64,000 nt of DNA, from positions 1,798,001 to 1,862,000 of the forward strand of contig NZ_LT593974.1 of NCBI RefSeq assembly GCF_900086985.1. Direction: 5' to 3'. This stretch comes from Halomonas sp. HL-93. GTDB taxonomy: Bacteria > Pseudomonadota > Gammaproteobacteria > Pseudomonadales > Halomonadaceae. Every line of letters begins with the position of its first letter. Positions within the stretch are counted from its first letter, which is position 1. The position numbers and the translations under genes were made by a program. The notes below the pieces were generated by a model. The model worked only from the letters and a program-made list of their open reading frames with translations. It made no database searches and was not told where the DNA came from. Positions 43,425 through 51,637 of this stretch are shown here, one piece after another.

Positions 43425-44279
43425 ATGTCGCATTTTTATCGTTTAGTGGTGTCCTGCCCAGACCAGGTGGGAATTGTGGCGGAAGTATCGAGTTTTATTG
43501 CCGCGCAAGGCGGGTCTATTACTGAGGCTAGTCAGCATTCTGATCTGCAAACCGGGCGTTTTTTTATGCGCTACGAAATATTAGCGGATTCATTGGGTAT
43601 GTCGGCGGAAGCGTTACGTTCGGCCTTTGAACCTGTGGCTGCGCAGTTTGATATGCAGTGGGCGTTGGTCGATACCCAGAAGCGTCGGCGGGTCGTGTTG
43701 ATGGTATCGCGAGAATCACATTGTTTGGTTGATTTACTCTACCGCTGGCAGGTAGGTGAGCTTGATTGCGATATTGTTGGCGTGATATCGAATCATGATG
43801 ATATGCGGTCGTTAACCGAGTGGTACGGTATTCCCTATCACCATGTTCCCGTGGATCCCAAGGATAAACCAGCGGCCTTTGGGCAAGTGCAAGCGCATAT
43901 TGACCAAGCGCGAGCAGACTGCGTGGTGTTGGCCCGCTATATGCAAATTCTGCCGCCAGCGTTGTGCCAGCGCTATGCGGGGCAGGTGATCAATATCCAC
44001 CACAGCTTTCTGCCCTCATTTGCCGGTGCCAAGCCGTATCACCAAGCCTATGAGCGCGGTGTAAAGCTAATAGGCGCAACTTGCCATTACGTTACCCAAG
44101 AGCTGGATGCGGGACCTATCATTGAGCAAGACATCCACCGGGTCAGTCACTGTCATACACCGACGGCTCTGGTGCGCTTTGGGCGTGACGTGGAAAAAGC
44201 CGTGCTAGCACGAGGTCTTCGTTGGCACTTGGAAGACCGCGTGCTGGTGCACGGTAATAAAACCATCGTGTTTAGCTAG
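43425..44279 (+). CDS. purU: Formyltetrahydrofolate deformylase PurU
   Basis: PurU hydrolyses 10-formyl-THF to formate and THF, balancing one-carbon units and feeding PurT. Residues 1-85 form an ACT domain (FYRLVVSCPDQVGIVAEVSSFIA). The formyltransferase domain starts RRVVLMVSRESHCLVDLLYRW; catalytic-type residues are in VINIHHSFLPSFAGAKPYHQA and TQELDAGPIIEQD. Length is 284 residues. ATG 43425 has AAGAG 8 bases upstream; ATG 43419 is also possible. It ends two bases before the convergent lexA stop. Confidence 0.96.
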   Translation: MSHFYRLVVSCPDQVGIVAEVSSFIAAQGGSITEASQHSDLQTGRFFMRYEILADSLGMSAEALRSAFEPVAAQFDMQWALVDTQKRRRVVLMVSRESHCLVDLLYRWQVGELDCDIVGVISNHDDMRSLTEWYGIPYHHVPVDPKDKPAAFGQVQAHIDQARADCVVLARYMQILPPALCQRYAGQVINIHHSFLPSFAGAKPYHQAYERGVKLIGATCHYVTQELDAGPIIEQDIHRVSHCHTPTALVRFGRDVEKAVLARGLRWHLEDRVLVHGNKTIVFS

Positions 44280-44281
44280 CG

Positions 44282-44944
44282 TTAGCCAAGCGCTTGGCCA
44301 TTGCCACCGCGGATAACGCCGACGCCCACACCTTCGATTTCGAGTGGCTGGCTACGTAGGTCGATCTCGATCGGGGCAAAGTCGGTGTTTTCCGCGATTA
44401 AAGTGACGTGATGGCCTTCGCGTTTAAAACGCTTAACGGTCACTTCATCTTCCAGGCGGGCAACGACAATTTGCCCATCCCGAATGTGCTGGGTACGGTG
44501 TACAGCGAGCAGGTCGCCTTCCAGAATGCCGATGTTTTGCATTGAAAGCCCGCGCACACGTAACAAATAGTCCGCTTTGGGCGTGAAGTAGTCGGCGGGT
44601 AAGGGGCAGTAGCGGTCAATGTGCTCGGCGGCCAGGATAGGACTGCCTGCCGCGACTTCGCCAATAATAGGTAAACCCGTCGCCTGATCCGTTGCTGATG
44701 GTTGGGTATCAAGCGTCTCCTGGGGCTCTTGGTTGGGTAAGCGGATACCGCGGGATGTGTTGCGGATGATGCGTATGACGCCCTTGCGCTCAAGTGCCCG
44801 CAAATGCTCTTCTGCCGCATTGGGCGAGCGAAACCCTAGCGCTTTGGCGATTTCGGCCCGGGTAGGCGGATAGCCAAACTCGGCCATGGTTTTGACAATA
44901 AAGTCGAAGACATTTTGTTGACGAACAGTTAACGGCCGCGACAT
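44282..44944 (-). CDS. lexA: LexA SOS repressor
   Basis: LexA represses DNA-damage genes and cleaves itself when RecA is activated. The N-terminal winged helix (1-70) has [26 protein letters not shown] as recognition region. The self-cleavage site is Ala99-Gly100 in GEVAAGSPI, with the Ser134 ([10 protein letters not shown]) and Lys171 (VTVKRF) dyad. Start ATG 44944 has GGAGG 5 bases upstream. At 220 residues it is about 18 longer than E. coli LexA because of a longer linker (72-92). psrA is divergent, as in Pseudomonas. Confidence 0.98.
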   Translation of the reverse strand: MSRPLTVRQQNVFDFIVKTMAEFGYPPTRAEIAKALGFRSPNAAEEHLRALERKGVIRIIRNTSRGIRLPNQEPQETLDTQPSATDQATGLPIIGEVAAGSPILAAEHIDRYCPLPADYFTPKADYLLRVRGLSMQNIGILEGDLLAVHRTQHIRDGQIVVARLEDEVTVKRFKREGHHVTLIAENTDFAPIEIDLRSQPLEIEGVGVGVIRGGNGQALG

Positions 44945-45007
44945 ACCAGCCTCCAATTGAATAAGTGGGCAAGACAGCGTCTGTTTACCTTTTGGCTATG
45001 TGGTTAA

Positions 45008-45060
45008 GTATACAGTATGTTTCCCTGTCCAGTATATCTTTGAGTTAGTCTGGCTAACAA
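45008..45060 (-). promoter_or_regulatory. lexA promoter with LexA-type half site
   Basis: On the minus strand TTGTTA (45060-45055), an 18-base spacer and TATACT (45036-45031) make a promoter. TACTGTATAC (45017-45008) downstream of the -10 matches one half of the gammaproteobacterial SOS box. The second half is poorly conserved, so autoregulation by LexA is only suggested. Confidence 0.45.
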
Positions 45061-45119
45061 CCTGATGTATAAGGAGATGCGGTTGCGCTACAGGTGCGTC
45101 TTTTATCGCCAGGTAAACG

Positions 45120-45166
45120 TTGAGAGCTATCTAGCGATAACGTAGTATCCTAGTTTGTTTAAAACA
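45120..45166 (+). promoter_or_regulatory. psrA promoter with overlapping palindrome
   Basis: TTGAGA, a 17-base spacer and TAGTAT at 45143-45148. Just downstream, TGTTT-A-AAACA (45156-45166) is a perfect dyad at the expected start of transcription, placed where an autorepressor could bind. PsrA is known to regulate itself, but the arms are not arranged exactly as the published CAAAC/GTTTG site. Confidence 0.45.
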
Positions 45167-45200
45167 GCCGTTTTTATGGACCGTTTTTATGGAGAGCAGC

Positions 45201-45878
45201 ATGGCTCAATCGGATACGGTGACGCGCATTCTAGATACTGCGGAAGTGCTCTTTGCAGAGCGTGGTTTTGCCGAGACGTCCTTACGCAATATTACCAGTA
45301 AGGCGCGAGTCAACTTGGCCGCGGTGAATTATCACTTTGGCTCTAAAAAAGCGCTTATTCAGGCGGTATTCGCGCGTTATCTGGATCCGTTTTCGCAGCG
45401 TTTTCATAGTGCTCTAGACGATCTTGAAGCTCGCTATGAAGGGCGCGATATTCCCCTTGAGGTGCTGCTCGAAACCATGGCGACAACCGTGCTGACGGTG
45501 CCCGCTGAGCGCAATAGCCTAAAAGTCTTTATGCGTTTGCTTGGCCTTGCGTACAGCCAAGCCCAGGGCCATTTGCGCCGCTACATTCAGCAAGAATACG
45601 GGGATGTCTTTAGCCGATTCACTGATTTAGTGCGCCGCGCCACTCCTGATTTGCCGGACGCCGAGCGCTTTTGGCGGCTACACTTTATGTTAGGTACCGT
45701 CATCTTTACGCTTTCGGGACTGGATGCGCTGCGCGATATTGCTGAAAAGGATTACCACCAGCACGTCACGGTGCGCGACTTGGTTCGCCGCCTTCGACCG
45801 GTGGTGGTGGCGGCAATGAACGCGCCGCTACCTGACGAGAAAGACATTGAGAATCATGCAGACACCGTCGCTCATTGA
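45201..45878 (+). CDS. psrA: TetR-family regulator PsrA
   Basis: PsrA is a TetR-type repressor/activator that senses long-chain fatty acids and controls beta-oxidation and, in Pseudomonas, rpoS. The N-terminal helix-turn-helix region, AEVLFAERGFAETSLRNIT and ARVNLAAVNYHFGSKKALI, is nearly what I recall for P. aeruginosa PsrA, and the lexA-psrA-nagZ context matches. ATG 45201 (MAQSDTVTRIL) has GGAG 6 bases upstream; the ATG at 45189 overlaps that site. It has 225 residues. Its 3' end overlaps the L,D-transpeptidase gene by 23 bases. Confidence 0.92.
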   Translation: MAQSDTVTRILDTAEVLFAERGFAETSLRNITSKARVNLAAVNYHFGSKKALIQAVFARYLDPFSQRFHSALDDLEARYEGRDIPLEVLLETMATTVLTVPAERNSLKVFMRLLGLAYSQAQGHLRRYIQQEYGDVFSRFTDLVRRATPDLPDAERFWRLHFMLGTVIFTLSGLDALRDIAEKDYHQHVTVRDLVRRLRPVVVAAMNAPLPDEKDIENHADTVAH

Positions 45879-46380
45879 GTTGCCTCCCCGCCAGGCGTTA
45901 TGGCTCGAAATTGCCATTCAGGCACAGCAGTTACGTGCCTGGCAAGGCGATGTATGTCGCTATGAGTGTAATATTTCCACCGGGCGTGCCGGCGTTGGGT
46001 GTCAAGACGGGAGTGGGAAAACGCCTATTGGCTGGCACTATATTCGCGCCGCGATTGGCGGTAATGCCCCGGAAAACGCCGTGTTTAAAGGCCGTCGCTG
46101 GACGGGGGAAGTGTTTAACACTGAGATGGCTGCTGAGTTCCCTGAGCGAGATTGGATTCTGACGCGCATTCTATGGCTATGTGGACTTGAATCGGGGTTA
46201 AACCGTGGCGGCCTGGTGGATTCGCAGCGTCGTTATATTTATCTGCACGGTACGCCGCCGGATCAACCAATGGGCCAGCCAGCCTCGCATGGTTGTGTGC
46301 GTTTGCGTAATGACGACCTCCTTTGGCTCTTTGAACAGGCCCCACCCGGAACGCCTGTCTGGCTTCACGACAGGCATTGA
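45856..46380 (+). CDS. YkuD-type L,D-transpeptidase without a recognisable signal peptide
   Basis: L,D-transpeptidases form 3-3 peptidoglycan cross-links or attach lipoproteins, normally in the periplasm. This 174-residue protein has the catalytic signature YIYLHGTPP ... PASHGCVRLRNDD with nucleophilic Cys and two His residues, and a KTPIGWHYIRAAIG segment. It starts inside psrA at ATG 45856. The N-terminus (MQTPSLIELPPRQALWLEI) has no signal peptide, membrane helix or lipobox, and no better upstream start was found because that DNA encodes psrA. It may act in the cytoplasm on recycled muropeptides, alongside nagZ just downstream; that is inference. Confidence 0.88.
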   Translation: MQTPSLIELPPRQALWLEIAIQAQQLRAWQGDVCRYECNISTGRAGVGCQDGSGKTPIGWHYIRAAIGGNAPENAVFKGRRWTGEVFNTEMAAEFPERDWILTRILWLCGLESGLNRGGLVDSQRRYIYLHGTPPDQPMGQPASHGCVRLRNDDLLWLFEQAPPGTPVWLHDRH

Positions 46381-46437
46381 TCGTTGGATTCACGCTAATC
46401 ATCGTCTAGTATTGGCGCTTTTTTTGGACATCCCGCT

Positions 46438-47463
46438 ATGACACATCCATTAGGCTCGGTCATGTTGGACCTTGAGGGGACCACGTTGACCGCTGCAGAC
46501 CGGCAGTTGCTGAAAACGCCCGCGGTGGGAGGCGTCATCCTATTTTCGCGCAATGTCGAAGACGCCTATCAGGTACGTCGATTGTGTGGCGAGTTGCGCA
46601 AGTTACGGCCTGATTTGTTGTTGGCAGTGGACCAGGAGGGCGGTCGCGTTCAGCGCATCAAGGAAGGATTGACGCGCCTGCCGCCGATGGCGCGTCTCGG
46701 TGAGTATTATCAGCAGGATCGCGCGGCGGCGCTTGCCTTTACCCAGGATGTTGGGTGGCTACTGGGCATGGAGATGGCCGCCTGCGGCTTGGATATTAGT
46801 TTTGCCCCCGTGCTGGACGTTGACAGCGGATTGTCCAGCATGATTGGTGATCGCAGCTTTGGCCCTGAGCCCGAGCAAGTCAGCGAATTGGGCGGGGCGT
46901 TAGTGGCGGGGCTTCATGACGCCGGTATGGCGGCGGTTGGCAAGCATTTCCCAGGGCATGGCGGCGTGGCGGCGGATTCGCATCTTGCGCTGCCGATTGA
47001 CGATCGCTCGTTTGAAGCCCTGAAACAACACGATCTGATTCCCTTTAGCGCTCTGGCGAAAAAGCTCGATGGAGTCATGCCCGCGCATATTGTGTACTCG
47101 GCCTTTGACTCGCGACCCGCTGGTTTTTCGCCTAGCTGGCTTGGCATGCTTCGCCAGTCGCTGGAGTTTAGAGGTTGCATCTTTTCAGATGACTTGAGCA
47201 TGGCTGGTGCTCATCAAGCCGGGGGGCCACGCGAACGTGCGGCGGCTGCGTTGGCAGCGGGTTGCGATATGTTGCTGGTATGCAATGATCGTAATGCGGC
47301 GCTTGAAGTGGTGTCCGCCGTCCCCGCACCCCAGTCCGTCCGGCCTGGAAAACTTCGCTATAAGCGTGCTCGGCCAGACTTGGATGCATTGCCCGCGCTC
47401 AGCCGCTGGCGTCGCACGCATGCCCAGCTTGAGGCAATGGCGACCCTGTCAACTGGCAATTAA
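46438..47463 (+). CDS. nagZ: Beta-N-acetylhexosaminidase NagZ
   Basis: NagZ is a cytoplasmic family 3 glycosidase that removes GlcNAc from anhydromuropeptides during peptidoglycan recycling and shapes AmpC beta-lactamase induction. The 341-residue protein carries the characteristic KHFPGHGGVAADSHLALP (catalytic His/Asp), AVDQEGGRVQRIKEG and FSDDLSMAGAH with the nucleophilic Asp. It follows the L,D-transpeptidase gene after 57 bases. Confidence 0.96.
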   Translation: MTHPLGSVMLDLEGTTLTAADRQLLKTPAVGGVILFSRNVEDAYQVRRLCGELRKLRPDLLLAVDQEGGRVQRIKEGLTRLPPMARLGEYYQQDRAAALAFTQDVGWLLGMEMAACGLDISFAPVLDVDSGLSSMIGDRSFGPEPEQVSELGGALVAGLHDAGMAAVGKHFPGHGGVAADSHLALPIDDRSFEALKQHDLIPFSALAKKLDGVMPAHIVYSAFDSRPAGFSPSWLGMLRQSLEFRGCIFSDDLSMAGAHQAGGPRERAAAALAAGCDMLLVCNDRNAALEVVSAVPAPQSVRPGKLRYKRARPDLDALPALSRWRRTHAQLEAMATLSTGN

Positions 47464-47495
47464 AGACCGTTTTTACCCAGCAGGTTGGAATTTTA

Positions 47496-48074
47496 ATGGC
47501 AAAGCTAGATAAAGAAGCGCTCGCGTCGCTCGACTCCATGCGCGAGCTAATGGACAACGCCGACTGTTTGATTTCCCAGCAGCAGGTGGAGCAGGCGCTG
47601 GACCGTATGGCCGAACAGATCAGCGACGATCTAGGCGATAAACTGCCGGTTTTTTATTGCGTCATGAATGGCGGGTTGATTACCACTGGTCACTTGTTAA
47701 CCCGACTGGGGTTTCCCCTTGAGGTGGATTACTTACATGCCACGCGCTACCGCAATGAAACCCGCGGTGGTGAGCTGTTCTGGCGGGTGTCGCCGGAAAT
47801 CCCCATGGCCGGACGGCACGTGGTCATCGTCGATGACATTCTAGATGAAGGGACGACATTGGCTGCGATTCTGAATTACTGTCAGGAAGCGCAAGCGGCC
47901 AGTATTACCACGGCGGTGCTGGTCGATAAGCGTCATGACCGAAAAGCAGTCCCTGGTTTAAAAGCGGACTATTGCAGTCTGGAAGTTGCCGACCGTTACG
48001 TGTTTGGTTTTGGCATGGACTACAAAGGCTACTGGCGTAATGCCCCAGGGATTTTTGCACCCAAGGGCATGTGA
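47496..48074 (+). CDS. hpt: Hypoxanthine-guanine phosphoribosyltransferase
   Basis: This enzyme makes IMP or GMP from hypoxanthine or guanine plus PRPP. The 192-residue protein has the PRPP motif HVVIVDDILDEGTTLAAIL and VMNGGLITTGHLLTRLG, FPLEVDYLHATRYRNET and the C-terminal DRYVFGFGMDYKGYWRN. It resembles the Pseudomonas HGPRT-like protein group more than the short E. coli Hpt. It lies 32 bases after nagZ, where some relatives carry a methylthio-nucleoside phosphorylase. It is functionally linked to the apt-gpt block at 36 kb. Confidence 0.92.
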   Translation: MAKLDKEALASLDSMRELMDNADCLISQQQVEQALDRMAEQISDDLGDKLPVFYCVMNGGLITTGHLLTRLGFPLEVDYLHATRYRNETRGGELFWRVSPEIPMAGRHVVIVDDILDEGTTLAAILNYCQEAQAASITTAVLVDKRHDRKAVPGLKADYCSLEVADRYVFGFGMDYKGYWRNAPGIFAPKGM

Positions 48075-48088
48075 GCCTGCGATTTCCG

Positions 48089-48121
48089 GGGTTAGCGGGG
48101 CGAAAAACGCCGCGCTAACCC
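48089..48121. repeat. Long imperfect hairpin at the ppsR stop codon
   Basis: GGGTTAGCG-g-GGCG-AAAAA-CGCC-g-CGCTAACCC: 13 base pairs with a single opposed G-G, spanning the ppsR stop (48092-48094) and 15 bases beyond the hpt stop. No T run is present on either side, so it is more likely a transcript-end stabiliser or weak bidirectional stop. Confidence 0.6.
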
Positions 48122-48925
48122 GGTTTCGGCAATCATGCGAGTGGATATCTCTTCCACTGAGAAACGAGTGGCATCGATGTAAGGCACATGCAGTCGTCGA
48201 TACAACGCTTCGGCCTGCTCAATTTCCTGCATACATTGATCCATCGAGCTATACCGACTATTAGGTCGGCGCTCGTTGCGGATCGCCGCCAGACGCCGTG
48301 CGTCAATCGTTAGGCCAAATAATTTGTGCCTGTGGGGTGCGAGTGCCTTGGGCAGTTTTAGCATCCCATCTTCATCCAGGTCGTCTTCTGTAAGCGGGTA
48401 GTTGGCGGCGCGAATACCAAACTGTAAGGCCAGATAGAGCGAGGTAGGTGTTTTGCCGCAGCGCGATACGCCTACCAGGATGATATCGGCTTTATCGTAC
48501 TGATGGGTGCGCGCCCCATCGTCGTTATCCAACGCGAAATGCACTGAGTGAATGCGATCCATGTAGACGTCGTCGCTACCAATCGAGTGCGTTCGCCCCA
48601 CGCTATAGGACGAATGGGTGGCGAGTTCCTGCTCCAGAGGTTCAAGAAACGTAGAGAAAATATCTACCTTGAAGCCGGAGGCTTGACGAATCACGTCGCG
48701 GATTTGTTGGTCGACAATCGTATCGATAATAATTGGCCTTTGGCCGTCGTGGACCGCCGTGGCGTCGATGATCTGAGCTAAGGCCTTAGCTTTTTCCACG
48801 GTGTCGATATAAGGCTTGGTTTGCATATTGATCTCGACATCACTGAATTGGGCTAAAAGGCTCCTGCCCAGACTCTCGGCGGTAATGCCGGTCCCGTCCG
48901 AAATAAAAAAAGCCGTGCGCTGCAT
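48092..48925 (-). CDS. ppsR: PEP synthase regulatory protein PpsR (kinase/pyrophosphorylase)
   Basis: PpsR (DUF299) inactivates PEP synthase by ADP-dependent phosphorylation of its active-site Thr and reactivates it by phosphorolysis. ATG 48925 ([19 protein letters not shown]) has GGGAGCG upstream. The 277-residue protein has the P loop [30 protein letters not shown] and the typical [25 protein letters not shown]. It is divergent from its target gene ppsA across a 227-base region. Confidence 0.96.
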   Translation of the reverse strand: MQRTAFFISDGTGITAESLGRSLLAQFSDVEINMQTKPYIDTVEKAKALAQIIDATAVHDGQRPIIIDTIVDQQIRDVIRQASGFKVDIFSTFLEPLEQELATHSSYSVGRTHSIGSDDVYMDRIHSVHFALDNDDGARTHQYDKADIILVGVSRCGKTPTSLYLALQFGIRAANYPLTEDDLDEDGMLKLPKALAPHRHKLFGLTIDARRLAAIRNERRPNSRYSSMDQCMQEIEQAEALYRRLHVPYIDATRFSVEEISTRMIAETGLARRFSPR

Positions 48926-49152
48926 GGTATTCGCTCCCCGTAACGTTGCGCATATTGTGTGCTGGGATAGCGTTGGGCACAACTGTGCTTGATCGGTGAC
49001 TACAACAAACGCTCAAAAATGCCACCTGTTGTAAAAATCCTCCACTCTCTTCGCTATTAGACTAATGGCGAATACGCAGAGGCGGTGCTAGGGTGAGCGC
49101 ATTCATCTTCAGCGGTTGACATGACCGCTGGCCTATTGAGCGAGGGGGTTGC
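48926..49152. promoter_or_regulatory. Divergent ppsR/ppsA control region
   Basis: It holds the perfect inverted repeat CAGCGGT-TGACATG-ACCGCTG at 49110-49130, 22 bases before the ppsA start, and GAGCGAGGGGG as its ribosome site. The repeat could hide the start site or bind a regulator. I could not place clear -35/-10 pairs and no Cra-type site was recognised. Confidence 0.45.
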
Positions 49153-51528
49153 GTGAACAATTACATTCTATGGTTCGATCAACTGGGCATGGCCGACGTC
49201 GAACGCGTGGGTGGTAAAAATGCCTCGCTTGGCGAAATGATCTCCAATTTATCCGGGGCAGGGGTTACCGTTCCCAGCGGGTTCGCGACGACGGCTCACG
49301 CCTACCGCGAATTTCTTGCCCATGAGGGACTCAATGAGCGTATCAACCAGACCCTGGCGCGTCTCGACGTTGATGACGTTAAGGCGCTGGCTGAAGCGGG
49401 CAAAATGATACGCCAGTGGGTCATTGATACGCCGTTACCCCCCACCTTTGAAAACGAACTGCGCGCTGCGTACGAGACGCTTCAGCAGCGTCATCCTGCG
49501 TTAAAAGCCGCGGTGCGCAGCTCGGCCACCGCTGAAGACTTGCCCGATGCCTCCTTCGCTGGACAACAGGAAACCTTCCTCAATATCGAGGGGTTTGACA
49601 ATATCAAGCGTGCTGTCCACGAAGTCTTTGCGTCACTGTTTAATGACCGAGCGATTTCTTACCGGGTTCATCGTGGGTATGCGCATGAGAATGTTGCGCT
49701 GTCGGCGGGCGTGCAAAAAATGGTGCGCTCTGAAACCGGCGCGTCGGGCGTCATGTTTACGTTGGACACCGAGTCGGGTTTCCGCGATGCGGTATTCGTT
49801 ACAGCGTCTTGGGGGTTAGGCGAAACCGTTGTGCAAGGGGCCGTTAACCCAGATGAATTCTATGTTCACAAGCCGACCCTGGCGGCGGGGCGCCCTGCGG
49901 TACTTCGGCGTAACCTGGGTTCAAAACTGATCAAAATGGTCTATGGCGAAGATGCCAGTGCGGGTAAATCGGTTGAGACTATCGATGTGCCGTTAGTCGA
50001 TCGTGGGCGTTTCTGCATTAACGATCAACAGGTGATGGCATTGGCGCGACAAGCCGTGACCATTGAACAACACTACCAACGACCCATGGACATTGAGTGG
50101 GCGCTGGACGGCGACGATGGTGAACTATACATTGTGCAGGCGCGGCCAGAAACCGTCGTGTCGCAGCAGGAAGGCGGCAAGCTTGAGCGTTTCCACCTGC
50201 GCGAGAAAGGCCGCACCCTGGTCACCGGCCGCGCGATCGGCCAGCGCATTGGCCGTGGTACTGCCAAGATAGTCATGACCCCTGACGACATGGATAAAAT
50301 CCATGATGGCGATGTATTAGTGACCGATATGACCGACCCTGATTGGGAACCGATCATGAAGCGCGCTTCAGCCATCGTGACCAACCGTGGGGGTAGAACC
50401 TGCCATGCGGCGATTATTGCTCGGGAACTGGGAATCCCTGCCGTCGTCGGCTGTGGCGATGCCACCACGCGATTGAGCGAGGGCAGCGACGTTACCGTGT
50501 CATGCGCCGAAGGGGATGCCGGTCATGTTTATGAGGGGCTGCTGGCCTTCGACTGTAAAGTTTCTAACGTCGATACCATGCCCGAGATCCCCTTCAAGAT
50601 CATGATGAACGTGGGTAACCCGGACCGCGCGTTTGGGTTTGCCGGTCTTCCTCATGCCGGGGTGGGGCTTGCGCGACTTGAGTTCATTATTAACCGCATG
50701 ATTGGCGTTCATCCCAAAGCGCTGCTGGAGTACGACACACTGCCGTCTGATCTGCAGCAGGTGATTGATATGCGTACCGCCGGCTATGCCGATCCGGTCA
50801 GCTTTTACGTTGATAAGCTTGTAGAAGGTATTTCGACGTTGGCGGCAGCCTATTATCCTCAGCGCGTCATCGTGCGGCTTTCCGACTTTAAGTCAAACGA
50901 GTACGAAAACCTGATTGGTGGCAAGCTTTACGAACCCGGCGAAGAGAATCCGATGCTCGGTTTCCGGGGGGCTTCACGCTATATCTCAGAGGCGTTCCGT
51001 CCCTGCTTTGAGCTTGAGTGCCGGGCGCTCAAGCGTGTGCGAGAAGAAATGGGGCTTGATAACGTTGAAATTATGGTGCCTTTCGTTCGCACGACAGAAG
51101 AAGCTCGCGAGGTGGTCGAACTGCTGGCGACCAACGGTCTCAAGCGTGGCGATAATGGCCTTAAGGTCATTATGATGTGCGAACTACCCGCCAACGCGCT
51201 GCTTGCGGATGAGTTTCTTGAGCATTTCGATGGTTTCTCGATTGGTTCCAACGACCTAACACAGCTAACCCTTGGGTTGGATCGCGACTCCGGTATCGTG
51301 GCGCATCTCTTTGACGAGCGAAACGAAGCGGTCAAAAAGCTGCTGTCGATGGCCATCAAGGCCTGTAAAGCCCAGGGCAAATACGTCGGCATCTGCGGCC
51401 AGGGGCCTTCTGATCACCCTGATTTTGCGAAGTGGCTGATGGAGCAGGGCATCGATTCAATATCGCTCAACCCAGACGCAGTGATTGAAACCTGGTTTAT
51501 GCTGGCTGGCGAAACCATCGCAGAATAA
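49153..51528 (+). CDS. ppsA: Phosphoenolpyruvate synthase PpsA
   Basis: PpsA converts pyruvate and ATP to PEP, AMP and phosphate for gluconeogenesis. The 791-residue protein has the N-terminal ATP-grasp region ([32 protein letters not shown]), the swivelling phosphohistidine domain [24 protein letters not shown] (catalytic His, with the Thr modified by PpsR two residues before it) and the C-terminal PEP/pyruvate domain ending [16 protein letters not shown] with the catalytic Cys. It starts at GTG 49153 after GAGGGGG. Its regulator ppsR is divergent. Confidence 0.98.
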   Translation: MNNYILWFDQLGMADVERVGGKNASLGEMISNLSGAGVTVPSGFATTAHAYREFLAHEGLNERINQTLARLDVDDVKALAEAGKMIRQWVIDTPLPPTFENELRAAYETLQQRHPALKAAVRSSATAEDLPDASFAGQQETFLNIEGFDNIKRAVHEVFASLFNDRAISYRVHRGYAHENVALSAGVQKMVRSETGASGVMFTLDTESGFRDAVFVTASWGLGETVVQGAVNPDEFYVHKPTLAAGRPAVLRRNLGSKLIKMVYGEDASAGKSVETIDVPLVDRGRFCINDQQVMALARQAVTIEQHYQRPMDIEWALDGDDGELYIVQARPETVVSQQEGGKLERFHLREKGRTLVTGRAIGQRIGRGTAKIVMTPDDMDKIHDGDVLVTDMTDPDWEPIMKRASAIVTNRGGRTCHAAIIARELGIPAVVGCGDATTRLSEGSDVTVSCAEGDAGHVYEGLLAFDCKVSNVDTMPEIPFKIMMNVGNPDRAFGFAGLPHAGVGLARLEFIINRMIGVHPKALLEYDTLPSDLQQVIDMRTAGYADPVSFYVDKLVEGISTLAAAYYPQRVIVRLSDFKSNEYENLIGGKLYEPGEENPMLGFRGASRYISEAFRPCFELECRALKRVREEMGLDNVEIMVPFVRTTEEAREVVELLATNGLKRGDNGLKVIMMCELPANALLADEFLEHFDGFSIGSNDLTQLTLGLDRDSGIVAHLFDERNEAVKKLLSMAIKACKAQGKYVGICGQGPSDHPDFAKWLMEQGIDSISLNPDAVIETWFMLAGETIAE

Positions 51529-51549
51529 TAATTAGCAGGCTAGTTGATA

Positions 51550-51583
51550 AGCGCCCGGCCATTGTGCTGGGCGCTTGGGTTTA
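51550..51583 (+). terminator. Probable terminator after ppsA
   Basis: AGCGCCCGGC-CATTGT-GCTGGGCGCT (10 pairs, one G-T) is followed by TTGGGTTTAA. The T tract is weak. Confidence 0.6.
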
Positions 51584-51637
51584 ATAGGCTAGCGATCTAA
51601 CGCGGTTGGATTGAACGAATTGGCGGAGTCGGTCGTG

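Noticed and set aside
44285..44298. Perfect palindrome GCCAAGCGCTTGGC at the purU/lexA junction
   Set aside because: It lies within the last lexA codons, has no T run and is short enough to be codon-driven chance.
49110..49130. Cra (FruR) operator before ppsA
   Set aside because: The inverted repeat CAGCGGT/ACCGCTG does not match the Cra consensus; it was kept only as an unassigned repeat.
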